A stretch of DNA of 64,000 nt from Planctomycetota bacterium (GTDB lineage: Bacteria > Planctomycetota > Phycisphaerae > Phycisphaerales > Phycisphaeraceae), in contig CP066225.1 of the NCBI GenBank assembly GCA_016350165.1, positions 5,146,001 to 5,210,000 of the forward strand, written 5' to 3'. Each line of letters starts with the position of its first letter. Position 1 is the first letter of the stretch. Below the pieces are notes generated by a model. The model saw only the letters and a program-made list of their open reading frames with translations. It did not search any database and was not told the DNA's origin. Positions 17,689 to 26,140 of this stretch are shown one piece after another. Both the position numbers and the translations under genes were made by a program.

Positions 17689-17761
17689 AGTATAACCGCC
17701 ATCATCATTTTGACATGTTTACCTCTTCAGAAGCTAGATTTCCCCAAAACATGGCTTCTAC

Positions 17762-18577
17762 ATGCGACCATTTCACATTAAAATCAATACTACAATGCAA
17801 TTCTTGCCTCAAATTATACGTATCCGCAAAGCCTTCCAACTCACGGGCCGTCTCCTACTTCCAAATGTGATGGATCTTGATGCTGCGGATTACCTGGACG
17901 ACATCGATTGGCAACCGGACCCTCCCGAAAACTACTGTCCACACTGTGGTCAAACAGTCGGACCTTACACCGCCTTACCCAAGGGATGCTCCGACTGTCA
18001 CAACAAGAGACTTGCATGGGATCGAATTATCCGCCTTGGTTCATACGATCCTCCTCTGGATCGTCGTATAAAGGCATTCAAATACAACAGGCAATGGAAA
18101 TGGTCTGCATACTTCGGTCAATTAATAGCTCGGTCATTACCACGCACCTCTAAATCATACCCAGCCATCATTACTGACGTTCCGCTTCATCGTAATCGCC
18201 TCTACAAACGTGGTTACAATCAGTCTGCACTATTAGCAAAACAAATAGCCAGATATCACAATATCCAATACCGGCCACTCGTTAGACGCATCGTCAACAC
18301 CCTACCTCAATCCCAACTTCCACCGTCCAAACGCCGTTCTAATGTATCAGGTGCATTCCAACTCATTCACCCCGATCTTGATCTGACAAATACACAGATC
18401 ATTCTCGTTGACGACATCAAAACCTCCGGCTCAACACTCAAGCAATGCTCGACACTCCTCAAACAGGCTGGAGCACTGACTGTTACTGTTACAGTGATTG
18501 CAGTTGCTGATCCAAAGAGTTACGACGACCCTGAAGAACACAATATTCGCCAGGCAATCGAACAAGCATTGCAATAA
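17762..18577 (+). CDS. comF: ComF family phosphoribosyltransferase-like protein
   Basis: ComF proteins are linked to natural DNA uptake; their biochemical role is not firmly known. The 271 residues contain a zinc-finger module (CPHC about 58-61, CSDC about 76-79), the DPPL-RRIKAFKYNRQW block, VPLHRNRLYKRGYNQSALLAK (in pieces, about 140-160) and the PRPP-binding signature IILVDDIKTSGSTL (about 218-231). Length is normal. An ATG at 17795 is an alternative start 11 residues in. The stop overlaps the A-tract of the pheT terminator hairpin. No other competence gene is close. Confidence 0.9.
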   Translation: MRPFHIKINTTMQFLPQIIRIRKAFQLTGRLLLPNVMDLDAADYLDDIDWQPDPPENYCPHCGQTVGPYTALPKGCSDCHNKRLAWDRIIRLGSYDPPLDRRIKAFKYNRQWKWSAYFGQLIARSLPRTSKSYPAIITDVPLHRNRLYKRGYNQSALLAKQIARYHNIQYRPLVRRIVNTLPQSQLPPSKRRSNVSGAFQLIHPDLDLTNTQIILVDDIKTSGSTLKQCSTLLKQAGALTVTVTVIAVADPKSYDDPEEHNIRQAIEQALQ

Positions 18578-18602
18578 AAAAGCCCGAGCAAAACTCGGGC
18601 CT
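18578..18602 (-). terminator. Rho-independent terminator of pheT
   Basis: GCCCGAG (18582-18588) and CTCGGGC (18594-18600) form a 7-bp GC-rich stem. On the minus strand it is followed by TTTTTTATT, so it serves pheT. On the plus strand no T-tract follows, so it is weaker for comF. Confidence 0.85.
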
Positions 18603-18624
18603 AGTATTAATCAATATTTTTACA

Positions 18625-20661
18625 TTATGCGCCACGAACTTCCGATTTAACATCATCAGCAAGCTTCTTCATGATCGCTTCCATTTGCGGATCGACTTGC
18701 TCGTGCCTTAAGGTCTGCACTGAATCACGGAACAACATCCTAAAGCTCACACTCTTACTGCCCTTCGCAATTGGCTTGCCACGATATACTTCGATGAACT
18801 GCACATCTTCAAGTAGTTCAGGCTTTGCTTCAAGCACAACACGCTCAATTGCAGCCCAACTCACTCCCTCTTCAACAACGACTGACAAGTCACGCTCAAT
18901 TGCTGGAACACGTGGGAGATCGACAACCTTTCTAACTGGTGGATAGAGCCCAATGATTGCTTCGACATCTAATTCAGCACCAGCAATCGGCATCTGCAGG
19001 TCGAAGCCATCCTTCGTAACCTTACCATTCAGAACGCCCATCTCACCGATGATCTGATCACCAAGTTTAATGCTTGCTGCAACCTCATATCGTTTGCCAG
19101 CATCAGCTGCTTCAAATGTAATCTCATCACGCTTTGAAACCCCGCCTAGCATTTCAACAGTTTCTTCAATCGCACCACGAATTTCACGCAACGCTTCACT
19201 TTTATCCGCGGCATCACGAATCATCGTCAGTGTCTGATTTTCCTGTATATCATTGCCACGTTTATGCCAAACCGATGCAGTTTCATAGAACTTTACATCG
19301 CTATTTCCCAAGTCCTGATTCAATTTGCGGCAACTTAACAAACTAGGCACAACAGAAGGGCGCAACATCGGCTCCGCCTTCTTCATATCTTCATTCAGCA
19401 GCAATGCATCTTCACCATCACCTAGGAACAAACGTCCCTTCTTTTCAGCTACATAACTGTAGGTAATGGTTTCATGGTAGCCATGAGCAACCAACACTTC
19501 ACCCAATTGCTTCTTGGCTTTAACCTTATTCTGAGTTGGCTTAATAATGATCTGAATCTTGTCATTCACATCAATATTATCCAAGCCATAGTGCCGCGCG
19601 ACTTCTTCGATCAAATCGACTTCGCGATGCAAATCCAAACGGAAAGTTGGAATCGTACAAGTGATCGCATCGCCATCAATCATTGGCTGTAAATCTAGCT
19701 TCGCAAGCATCTCGTTCATCTGTTCAGCACTCAGCTTCGTACCAAGCAACTGATTGCAACGCGCAACACGCATTGAAACCTGATGCTCAATTGGCTCAGA
19801 ATCACCCTCACGGATCACATCTTCAGCCAATTCACCTCCCGCCAATTCAAGAATCAATTGTGTAGCACGGCGGCTCGCACGATCAATACCTTTCAAATCA
19901 ACACCGCGTTCATATCTGAAACTTGAGTCACTACTCAGCTTCAACTTACGGCTAGTCTTTCTCACATTCAGCGGCTCAAATGTCGCTGCCTCTAGAAGCA
20001 CATCAACCGTCTCGTCACCAACCTCACTATCCAAACCACCCATCACGCCAGCAACCGCAACTGCTCTCTCCGCATCTGCAATAACCAACATCCAATCTTC
20101 AAGCTGATGGCTCGTATTATCAATCGCCGTGAACTTCTCACCCTTCTCTGCACGTCTCACAACAATCCGCTCTTCTTTCAAGAGCTTCATATCAAACGCA
20201 TGCAACGGCTGACCTGTCTCCAACATCACATAGTTCGTCACATCAACCACATTGTTTACACTTCGCAAGCCAACCGACTCAAGCCGCTTCACCATCCATG
20301 CAGGGCTCGGCCCAACCTTCACACCTTTGATTACTCTCGCAGTATAAACAGGACACAAATCCTGAGCATCATTCTTCACGCTCGTATGCCCATTCACATC
20401 CCCTGCCTTCGCTTCCGGGATCAACAGATCAGGCTTCACCAGCTTGCGACCAGTTGCCGCCGCCATCTCTCTCGCAAGCCCCATCACGCTCAGACAGTCG
20501 CTACGATTGCTTGTAACTTCCAAGTCAATCATCAGCCCGCCATCAGCAAGCTCTTCCATGCCATCTTCCGGAAAACCAACATCCGTCATGACATCAACAA
20601 CTTCTTGCTTCTCAGCAGGACGATCCAGATACGCATTTAACCATTCGAGACTAATCTTCAT
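18625..20661 (-). CDS. pheT: Phenylalanine--tRNA ligase beta subunit, short form without the N-terminal tRNA-binding domain
   Basis: The beta subunit of the (alpha-beta)2 enzyme that charges tRNA-Phe; it carries the editing site. The 678 residues start MKISLEWLNAYLD and pass directly to EVTSNRSDCLSVMGLARE (about 48-66). In E. coli PheT (795 residues) about 110 residues of an EMAPII/OB-fold tRNA-binding domain lie between these blocks, and here they are missing. B3/4 editing (about 100-280), B5 (about 295-365), catalytic-like core and C-terminal FDX-ACB domain (about 585-675; PRVPAIERDLSVVV) are present. pheS is not adjacent, unlike the usual pheST operon. The call is secure. Confidence 0.95.
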   Translation of the reverse strand: MKISLEWLNAYLDRPAEKQEVVDVMTDVGFPEDGMEELADGGLMIDLEVTSNRSDCLSVMGLAREMAAATGRKLVKPDLLIPEAKAGDVNGHTSVKNDAQDLCPVYTARVIKGVKVGPSPAWMVKRLESVGLRSVNNVVDVTNYVMLETGQPLHAFDMKLLKEERIVVRRAEKGEKFTAIDNTSHQLEDWMLVIADAERAVAVAGVMGGLDSEVGDETVDVLLEAATFEPLNVRKTSRKLKLSSDSSFRYERGVDLKGIDRASRRATQLILELAGGELAEDVIREGDSEPIEHQVSMRVARCNQLLGTKLSAEQMNEMLAKLDLQPMIDGDAITCTIPTFRLDLHREVDLIEEVARHYGLDNIDVNDKIQIIIKPTQNKVKAKKQLGEVLVAHGYHETITYSYVAEKKGRLFLGDGEDALLLNEDMKKAEPMLRPSVVPSLLSCRKLNQDLGNSDVKFYETASVWHKRGNDIQENQTLTMIRDAADKSEALREIRGAIEETVEMLGGVSKRDEITFEAADAGKRYEVAASIKLGDQIIGEMGVLNGKVTKDGFDLQMPIAGAELDVEAIIGLYPPVRKVVDLPRVPAIERDLSVVVEEGVSWAAIERVVLEAKPELLEDVQFIEVYRGKPIAKGSKSVSFRMLFRDSVQTLRHEQVDPQMEAIMKKLADDVKSEVRGA

Positions 20662-20767
20662 AATGCCAAAATGTTACCGTCCTCCTCCTTTTTGGTCCAA
20701 CTTGCCCCTCTAATCTCAACTTCCCCAAACTCACATATCTCCCATATCCAACCCAATTTAGCCCAAA

Positions 20768-20797
20768 AGAAAAGCTCCCGAAGGCATCTTCAGGAGC
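20768..20797 (-). terminator. Rho-independent terminator of the 20850-21983 gene
   Basis: On the minus strand GCTCCTGAAG pairs with CTTCGGGAGC around a 4-base loop (20774-20797; one mismatch) and is followed by TTTTCTTTT. Confidence 0.8.
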
Positions 20798-20849
20798 CCC
20801 TATGATACGTTGGTTGCCGTGCATTGATCCAAAATGCACGTTGGTCGAC

Positions 20850-21983
20850 TTACTCAGCAGCCTCTGAAGCCGCTACTTTCTCCACCCGATCTCTCTCCTC
20901 TAGCTTCGCTTCGATCTCATTACGCAGAATCTTCTCCTGCATCTTTGCTCGGACTTCCTTATCCCAAAGCCCCAGATTCCCCAGTAACTTGATCGATATA
21001 AGCTGACCTCTCACTGTATCTTCCTCATCATAAATCCCTGGCATCGGCACCTCACCAGCAGCATACTTCAGCACACCACTACCCATCTCGCCCTTCGCAT
21101 TCAGCCAGTGACCGTAATAATCAACATCCTTGATCATCGTCATGTAGTGCATTGAGCCTACGCCCTTGTACACCTCATTATTCCAATCCAACCAACGGGT
21201 ATCCAAGTGAAGCAGCGCTGATATCTTCTTGTTATCCAATTTCAGATACTGATTCTGATCATAACCCTTGTTACCCATCAGCATATAAACTAACGTCGCA
21301 GCTTTCTTTTGCTTATCCGCATCGATCAGCATTTCAACCAATCGTTCGAATCCATATTCACCTTTCACAATCCTGCCATCCAGACGATGCCATCTTGCCA
21401 CATTACCATGACGATCAAGCATAGGCTTCTTCGTCAGCATTCCTTTCACATATCGGTATCGATATGCTAGCAGCCGATCATCACCCAGCACATCTTCAAA
21501 TAGCAACAACATCGTCGCATACTGCTTTATAGAACCCTGTTTATCCAAAATCTGCACAACTTCTTTCAGATCTTTCTTTGCAAGATTATGTTTCCCGATC
21601 TGACGTCGCAGTGCTGCCAATCGAATCTGCGCATCGATCGAGTAGGTATACACCACACCAAAGTTTGAAACCACTGCCCTTTGCCCCTGACAGGTCGGAC
21701 ATTCTTTCCCACTCGCAGGCAGCTTCCCACGCGATTCGCACATAGGACACCCGACAGCTCTCGGGTCGATCAAGCTCGCAGGCATATATCCACGCTCTGC
21801 CGCAATCAAACGCATCTGATGCTTCTTCATTGATGCTTCGCGTCTCGCTTGGATTCTCGCCTTAAAAGCCTTACGACTCAGCATGTCGCATCCACCCAAC
21901 CCCATTAACATCCCCACCAATAAGAACACAACAATGTTCCTGCCGATGTACTGATTTTTTTTAAACTTCATGCTAATCACCAT
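20850..21983 (-). CDS. Lipoprotein with DnaJ-like cysteine pairs, unknown function
   Basis: This 377-residue protein has a signal with lipobox LGGC (Cys32), so a mature lipoprotein is expected. Soon after come two cysteine pairs, CPMCESRG and CPTCQGQ (about 79-101), which copy one repeat pair of the DnaJ zinc-binding domain (CxxCxGxG). The rest is mostly helical with Tyr/Leu/Arg-rich segments and no recognised domain; the C-terminal 40 residues are highly charged and may form a coiled coil. An ATG at 21971 is an alternative start. It lies 85 bases downstream of the His/Lys-rich exported protein on the same strand and may be co-expressed with it. Confidence 0.7.
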   Translation of the reverse strand: MVISMKFKKNQYIGRNIVVFLLVGMLMGLGGCDMLSRKAFKARIQARREASMKKHQMRLIAAERGYMPASLIDPRAVGCPMCESRGKLPASGKECPTCQGQRAVVSNFGVVYTYSIDAQIRLAALRRQIGKHNLAKKDLKEVVQILDKQGSIKQYATMLLLFEDVLGDDRLLAYRYRYVKGMLTKKPMLDRHGNVARWHRLDGRIVKGEYGFERLVEMLIDADKQKKAATLVYMLMGNKGYDQNQYLKLDNKKISALLHLDTRWLDWNNEVYKGVGSMHYMTMIKDVDYYGHWLNAKGEMGSGVLKYAAGEVPMPGIYDEEDTVRGQLISIKLLGNLGLWDKEVRAKMQEKILRNEIEAKLEERDRVEKVAASEAAE

Positions 21984-22068
21984 TCACCAGCCTTATTTAT
22001 CAATACGTTTTCACGTCTAATTACCCAAACACAAATTTCACCCCACCATATCTAACCTTCGCATAGAT

Positions 22069-23298
22069 TTATTTACCCATGTCAGGCTTAGCCGCATCCT
22101 TAATCTTCTTGATCGCCTTCAAACGCTTCAGCTCATCCGCCAACTCCTTGTTCTGCTGGAACAATTCATAGACATTATTTTCAAGCTGATCACGCAGCGT
22201 TTCAACTGCACCATGTGCCTCAGTCCGTTTGCCTTCAAGTTCACCAACCAAACGGTTCGCAACTTCTCGTTCAACCAAACCTTCACGACGCAGCAAATCA
22301 ATTCGATCAATCAACTGATCTTCTAGCAATTCTGCCTTGCCATCTAGCATCTGCGAATTCTTATCAATCAACTTCTCATTCGAATTGATCACTGATTGAT
22401 AATCCTGAATCCGAGCAACCAAACTACGCATCTCTGCATCATCTTTGACCACGGGCGTTTTTACCGTAACTTCCACAGGCTTTTCACTCACAGCCGCCGC
22501 CGCAACTCCAGTTCCTGTAGCAGTCTTATCAATCCCCTGCATCAACACCTGCTGTCGTATACTTTTCCCTTTATTTCGTGTACATCTCGATTTATTACGC
22601 GTACATTTACGCCGCTCAGCCCGTTTCTCACGAAACGCTTGTTTACGCGCTTTATGATGTTTCTTCCATGCATCACGTTTTGCATGCATCTCAGTTTTCT
22701 TCTTCGCACAATGCTTCTTCCATGCCTTACGTTTATTTTCAACCCACTTTTTCCACTGATCATCACGTTTCCCATGACGATGCCAGTACTTCTTCCCATG
22801 TTTGTCATAATGAGCATGGAACCGTGGCTTGTGATGCCCACGATGGTGATGATGCATCTTTTCTTTACGGTGATGTTCTCTCACCCAACCACGCTTCTTC
22901 TGCCCATGGTGCATCGCACGTTTTTTATGCTTATCTCCAATCCAGAATTTCACATGACCATGCTCGCCAAGCTGTAACTCACCCCATCCCTTAATCTCTT
23001 TCTCTTTAAGCTGCAGCTTGATCTTGTTCCCATCAATATTCACATCACCAAGCACCCAGCCTTTACCATCACTCTTCACAGTAATCTTCAAAGGTCCCCC
23101 ACTACGACCTTCAAGATCACCTTCCCATTGCCACCCCATATGACCATCATGGTGCTTCTTCACAGCTTTATGATGTTGGCCACGCTTTTTCTTCTCACAT
23201 TTTTTATCGCATCCCCACGCCGTGCCGCTCAACCCTGCGCACACGAACAGCGCCAAAACCACAACACTAATCACACGCGTTCTCATTTGCATACCCAT
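22069..23298 (-). CDS. Exported His/Lys-rich protein with C-terminal coiled coil, unknown function
   Basis: I do not recognise a family. A signal peptide is clear (VISVVVLALFVCAGLSGTAWG), followed by the mature part. Residues about 30-130 have a beta-like segment (GPLKITVKSDGKGWVLGDVNIDG) flanked by His and Lys. Residues about 130-240 are extremely rich in His, Lys, Arg and Trp (MHHHHRGHH, KKHHKARK, WHRHGKRD, four Cys in CTRNKSRCTRNK and neighbours). Residues about 285-405 form a likely coiled coil of normal charged composition (LLEDQLIDRIDLLRREG). Start is uncertain among GTG 23310 and ATG 23298, 23292 or 23286. The middle could bind metals, polyanions or nucleic acid; that is speculation. 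Confidence 0.75.
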   Translation of the reverse strand: MGMQMRTRVISVVVLALFVCAGLSGTAWGCDKKCEKKKRGQHHKAVKKHHDGHMGWQWEGDLEGRSGGPLKITVKSDGKGWVLGDVNIDGNKIKLQLKEKEIKGWGELQLGEHGHVKFWIGDKHKKRAMHHGQKKRGWVREHHRKEKMHHHHRGHHKPRFHAHYDKHGKKYWHRHGKRDDQWKKWVENKRKAWKKHCAKKKTEMHAKRDAWKKHHKARKQAFREKRAERRKCTRNKSRCTRNKGKSIRQQVLMQGIDKTATGTGVAAAAVSEKPVEVTVKTPVVKDDAEMRSLVARIQDYQSVINSNEKLIDKNSQMLDGKAELLEDQLIDRIDLLRREGLVEREVANRLVGELEGKRTEAHGAVETLRDQLENNVYELFQQNKELADELKRLKAIKKIKDAAKPDMGK

Positions 23299-23618
23299 TA
23301 CCCGGACCACCCCGAAACTTCAGACCCCATTACGAATCAGGCCCAACCGCACAACAACCCATCGCACTCTCGTACGATCAGTTCAAACACCACACCATAC
23401 CTGCCACTTGTTACTTTCTTCCCAGCACATCTTCCATCTCTACCATCCATCCACACTCTTCCTCGACAACACCTCAAAATTTCATGAATATCATTCACAC
23501 CTTTCCAGTTACCGCCCCTTCTTACGACCGATACTCCCTAACCCCCATCTTTGATCGCACTTTTCACCTTCCGTATAATGCAACCCAGAAGCATCGCTTC
23601 CAAACAATCTACCCACTA

Positions 23619-23744
23619 GGCGATGGAGTTCGCCTTCAACCGCCATCCCCCCCGCTTGGTTAGGATTCTCCAACCGGAATCCAACTAACTCCCGAATGCA
23701 AGTTATCTAATTCCGGGGCCGGGGGCGGGCTGATGACTCCTACT
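23619..23744 (+). promoter_or_regulatory. Fluoride riboswitch (crcB motif)
   Basis: The highly conserved 5' block GGCGATGGAGTTCGCC (23619-23634) and 3' block GCTGATGACTCCTAC (23729-23743) match the fluoride-responsive crcB RNA, including AACCGCC after P1 and the ATGACTCC that makes the pseudoknot with GGAGT. Between them is a long variable arm (about 23641-23725) with an internal hairpin GGATTC...GAATCC and a GC-rich closing helix (CCCCCCG with CGGGGGC-like strands). It lies 56 bases upstream of a CLC-F type fluoride exporter, as expected for fluoride-induced expression. Confidence 0.93.
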
Positions 23745-23799
23745 TAACCACGCGATACCTGTGCGCAACCACCACAGCTTCGCCAGTATGGAGTCACTC

Positions 23800-25176
23800 A
23801 TGCCGCAATCATTATTCAAACATCACATCGCCCTCACCCGCTACATTATCAAATGGATCGCCCTCGTCCTCCCGCTAGGCCTCATCATCGGCTCAGCGAA
23901 CGCTTTCTTCATCACCGCCCTCTCACGCGCCACCGAAACACGCTTCCAACACCCATACCTACTCTTCCTTCTCCCATTCGCAGGCGTTTTCATCGCCGCC
24001 CTCTACAAATACCTCGGCAAACCTTCCGACAAACAACACACAGAAGCCGGCAACAATCTCATCATGGACGAAATCCACAAGCCCGGCGGCGGCGTCCCCG
24101 CTCGCATGGCCCCTCTCGTCCTCTTCACAACCGTCATCACCCACCTCTTCGGAGGTTCCGCAGGTCGCGAAGGCACAGCCGTCCAAATGGGTGGCTCCAT
24201 CGCCGCTGCAACTCACTCACTCCTTCCCAACTTCATTCGCAAACATCTCACCCCCGACGATCTTCGCACACTCCTCATCGTCGGCGTCGCCGCAGGCTTC
24301 GGCGGCGTCTTCGGCGTCCCCTTCGCTGGAGCCATCTTCGCCATCGAAGTCCTCGCCATAGGCCGACTCTCATACGAATCATTCTTCCCAGCCCTACTCG
24401 CATCCATCGCCTCCGACTGGACCGTCCGCGCATGGGGCGTTCATCACACCGACTACCTTGCCGTCACCTCATTCACCCAAACCCTTTCTCACGAAGTCGC
24501 CGTCACCGATTGGCTCTTCCTTCTCAAAGTCCTCATCGCCGCCGCGTGTTTCGGCCTCGCCGCCATGACCTTCGCCAAACTCACTCACACCCTCGCAGCA
24601 CTCTTCAAGAAATTCATCAAACCAACCCTACTCCGACCAGTCATCGGTGCCGCCATCATCATCGCACTCACCTACCTTCTCGGCACACGCGACTATCTCG
24701 GCCTCGGCACACAAACCGCTACAGGTGAAGGTGTTTCCATCCTCAATGCCTTCTCATCCGAATCCGCAACCACACCCTTCAGTTGGTGGTGGAAACTTCT
24801 CTTCACAGCCATCACCCTCTCCTCAGGCTTCAAAGGCGGTGAAGTCACACCACTCTTCTTCATCGGTGCATGTCTAGGCAACACACTCGCCTGGCTCCTC
24901 GGCGCACCCATCGAAGTCTTCGCAACCCTCGGCCTCATCGGCGTCTTCGCAGGTGCAACCAACACACCCATCGCTTGCACCATCATGGGCATCGAACTCT
25001 TTGGCTCACATTACTTACCACCCCTCGCACTCACCACCATCACCGCCTACCTCTTCTCAGGCCACGCATCCATCTACTCCGCTCAACGTCTCCACACCCC
25101 AAAACCAATCGCAACAAAAACTCCAATCCCCACCAACACACCCCTACGCGAACTCCAATCCACAAGCAAAGACTAA
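23800..25176 (+). CDS. CLC-F type fluoride/proton antiporter
   Basis: CLC-F proteins export fluoride in exchange for protons. Start ATG 23800 has GGAG six bases upstream (458 residues); GTG 23761 is less likely because it would sit close to the riboswitch. About ten to twelve membrane helices are predicted by eye. The selectivity segments match the fluoride branch: GREGTAVQMGGS (about 124-135, with Met in the VQMG position), GVFGVPFAGAIFAIEVL (about 171-187), and GFKGGEVTPLFFIGA (about 345-359). Codons end overwhelmingly in C. A fluoride riboswitch directly upstream independently supports the function. Some chloride-type CLCs share the fold, but context and motifs favour fluoride. Confidence 0.93.
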   Translation: MPQSLFKHHIALTRYIIKWIALVLPLGLIIGSANAFFITALSRATETRFQHPYLLFLLPFAGVFIAALYKYLGKPSDKQHTEAGNNLIMDEIHKPGGGVPARMAPLVLFTTVITHLFGGSAGREGTAVQMGGSIAAATHSLLPNFIRKHLTPDDLRTLLIVGVAAGFGGVFGVPFAGAIFAIEVLAIGRLSYESFFPALLASIASDWTVRAWGVHHTDYLAVTSFTQTLSHEVAVTDWLFLLKVLIAAACFGLAAMTFAKLTHTLAALFKKFIKPTLLRPVIGAAIIIALTYLLGTRDYLGLGTQTATGEGVSILNAFSSESATTPFSWWWKLLFTAITLSSGFKGGEVTPLFFIGACLGNTLAWLLGAPIEVFATLGLIGVFAGATNTPIACTIMGIELFGSHYLPPLALTTITAYLFSGHASIYSAQRLHTPKPIATKTPIPTNTPLRELQSTSKD

Positions 25177-25228
25177 CCTCAAGATAGACTCAAAAAAAAT
25201 ACAGTACAACCAACGCAACTCCTGCAAA

Positions 25229-25260
25229 ACCAATAGCCGCCGATCCACGATCGGCGCGCC
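25229..25260. repeat. Palindromic intergenic repeat, copy 1
   Basis: CCAATAGCCGCCGATCCACG begins a unit with the inverted repeat CGCCGATC-cac-GATCGGCG (25239-25257). A close copy lies at 27338-27366, sharing CAATAGCCG and CGATCCA-GATCG. Confidence 0.6.
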
Positions 25261-25308
25261 CACCCCACAAGCCACCCCATCTCACATTTTCCAAATTCTA
25301 CAACCACC

Positions 25309-25336
25309 CATTAGCCGCGGGCTGGCAGCCCGCCGG
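25309..25336. repeat. Palindromic intergenic repeat, copy 2
   Basis: CATTAGCCG leads into the inverted repeat GCGGGCT-ggc-AGCCCGC (25317-25333). It shares the TAGCCG lead-in with copies 1 and 3 but has a different stem. Confidence 0.55.
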
Positions 25337-25362
25337 TCTTGTATAGATCACGCTTTTCCACT

Positions 25363-25911
25363 TTATTGATCTACCTTTTTACATACCTGCTTCCAAACTG
25401 TCTCAATTTTCCGTTTTTGCTGCCGTGCCGAACAACCTATCACTAGCAGTGCAACCAAAAAAAACACTGGTATTGCTATTTTAAATATCAAACTCGCTTC
25501 ATTTGGTCCATACATCACACTACCAAAAGCAATCCCCCACACAATCACTCCAAATGACATGATCTGTCCCGACAATGATTTCGGCTCAGACGAATAATCA
25601 ACACATGACATCTCAAGCCCTAACCGAACTTTCCCTTGCCTGACCTCTTCCACCTCACAATCTAAAAAACGATACGCTGTACCGCATTCAGGGCAATGAT
25701 CATGCTTCACTCCTCTAAGTTCATACCCACAACACACACAGTTTTTGGTAACCAAACAATGCTCATTAATAATCTGTATCAAAACATCTTCTACACGCTG
25801 CCCTATATATCCTCGCCACAACAAACAATAACATGTCAACACAACATGCAACGCACCAATAATAAAAACCAATGAGTACCCACCATGTCGGTGAGGGTTG
25901 CATCGTGGCAA
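25363..25911 (-). CDS. Zinc-ribbon membrane protein, unknown function
   Basis: This 182-residue protein has a hydrophobic segment (about 12-32), a zinc ribbon CVCCGYELRG...HCPECGTAYRF (about 58-82), and two more membrane segments (about 115-135 and 143-160). The CxxCGYxLRGxxxxxCPECG pattern is common in planctomycete membrane proteins of unknown role. The only in-frame start before the first hydrophobic segment is TTG 25911, without a good Shine-Dalgarno, so the true N-terminus is uncertain. The upstream neighbourhood contains short and apparently damaged reading frames. Confidence 0.65.
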   Translation of the reverse strand: MPRCNPHRHGGYSLVFIIGALHVVLTCYCLLWRGYIGQRVEDVLIQIINEHCLVTKNCVCCGYELRGVKHDHCPECGTAYRFLDCEVEEVRQGKVRLGLEMSCVDYSSEPKSLSGQIMSFGVIVWGIAFGSVMYGPNEASLIFKIAIPVFFLVALLVIGCSARQQKRKIETVWKQVCKKVDQ

Positions 25912-25977
25912 TGGTTTTGGCGGCTCTTTTTATTGTCAACTGTTCTCATGGCATTAGGTTCTTTTTCCTCTTTGTGT

Positions 25978-26091
25978 TTACGACACCAACCACACAATAT
26001 ATACTGCTTTACCCTCTGGCAACTCTTCTAAAAACTGCAGCATTCTTTTTGTTTTATAATAAAATGCTAGATTGATCTCGCGACTAGCCAT
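25978..26091 (-). CDS. Short ORF, possibly frameshifted
   Basis: ATG 26091 has GGAG six bases upstream and opens a 37-codon frame (MASREINLAFYYKTKRML..., ending at TAA 25978). If the frame is shifted around base 26000 the reading continues as LCGWCRKHKEEKEP and on into the start of the zinc-ribbon gene. The CxxC pattern after the shift looks more protein-like than the stop. It may be a real micro-protein, a frameshifted gene or chance. No homologue recognised. Confidence 0.25.
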   Translation of the reverse strand: MASREINLAFYYKTKRMLQFLEELPEGKAVYIVWLVS

Positions 26092-26140
26092 CACACACTC
26101 CCATACAAAACCAACCTAATCAACTAACTCCCGAATAGAT

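Noticed and set aside
23853-25187. Long Arg/His-rich ORFs overlapping the CLC gene
   Set aside because: They are out-of-frame shadows created by the strong C-ending codon bias of the CLC gene.
25872-26075. Plus-strand ORF of 67 codons, hydrophobic, overlapping the zinc-ribbon gene start
   Set aside because: It lies opposite minus-strand candidate genes, has no ribosome-binding site and its hydrophobicity is explained by T-rich DNA.
23683-26136. Identical 16-mer CAACTAACTCCCGAAT at 23683-23698 and 26121-26136
   Set aside because: A single shared 16-mer in 64 kb is close to chance expectation, and the two sites have different contexts (riboswitch arm and gene remnant).
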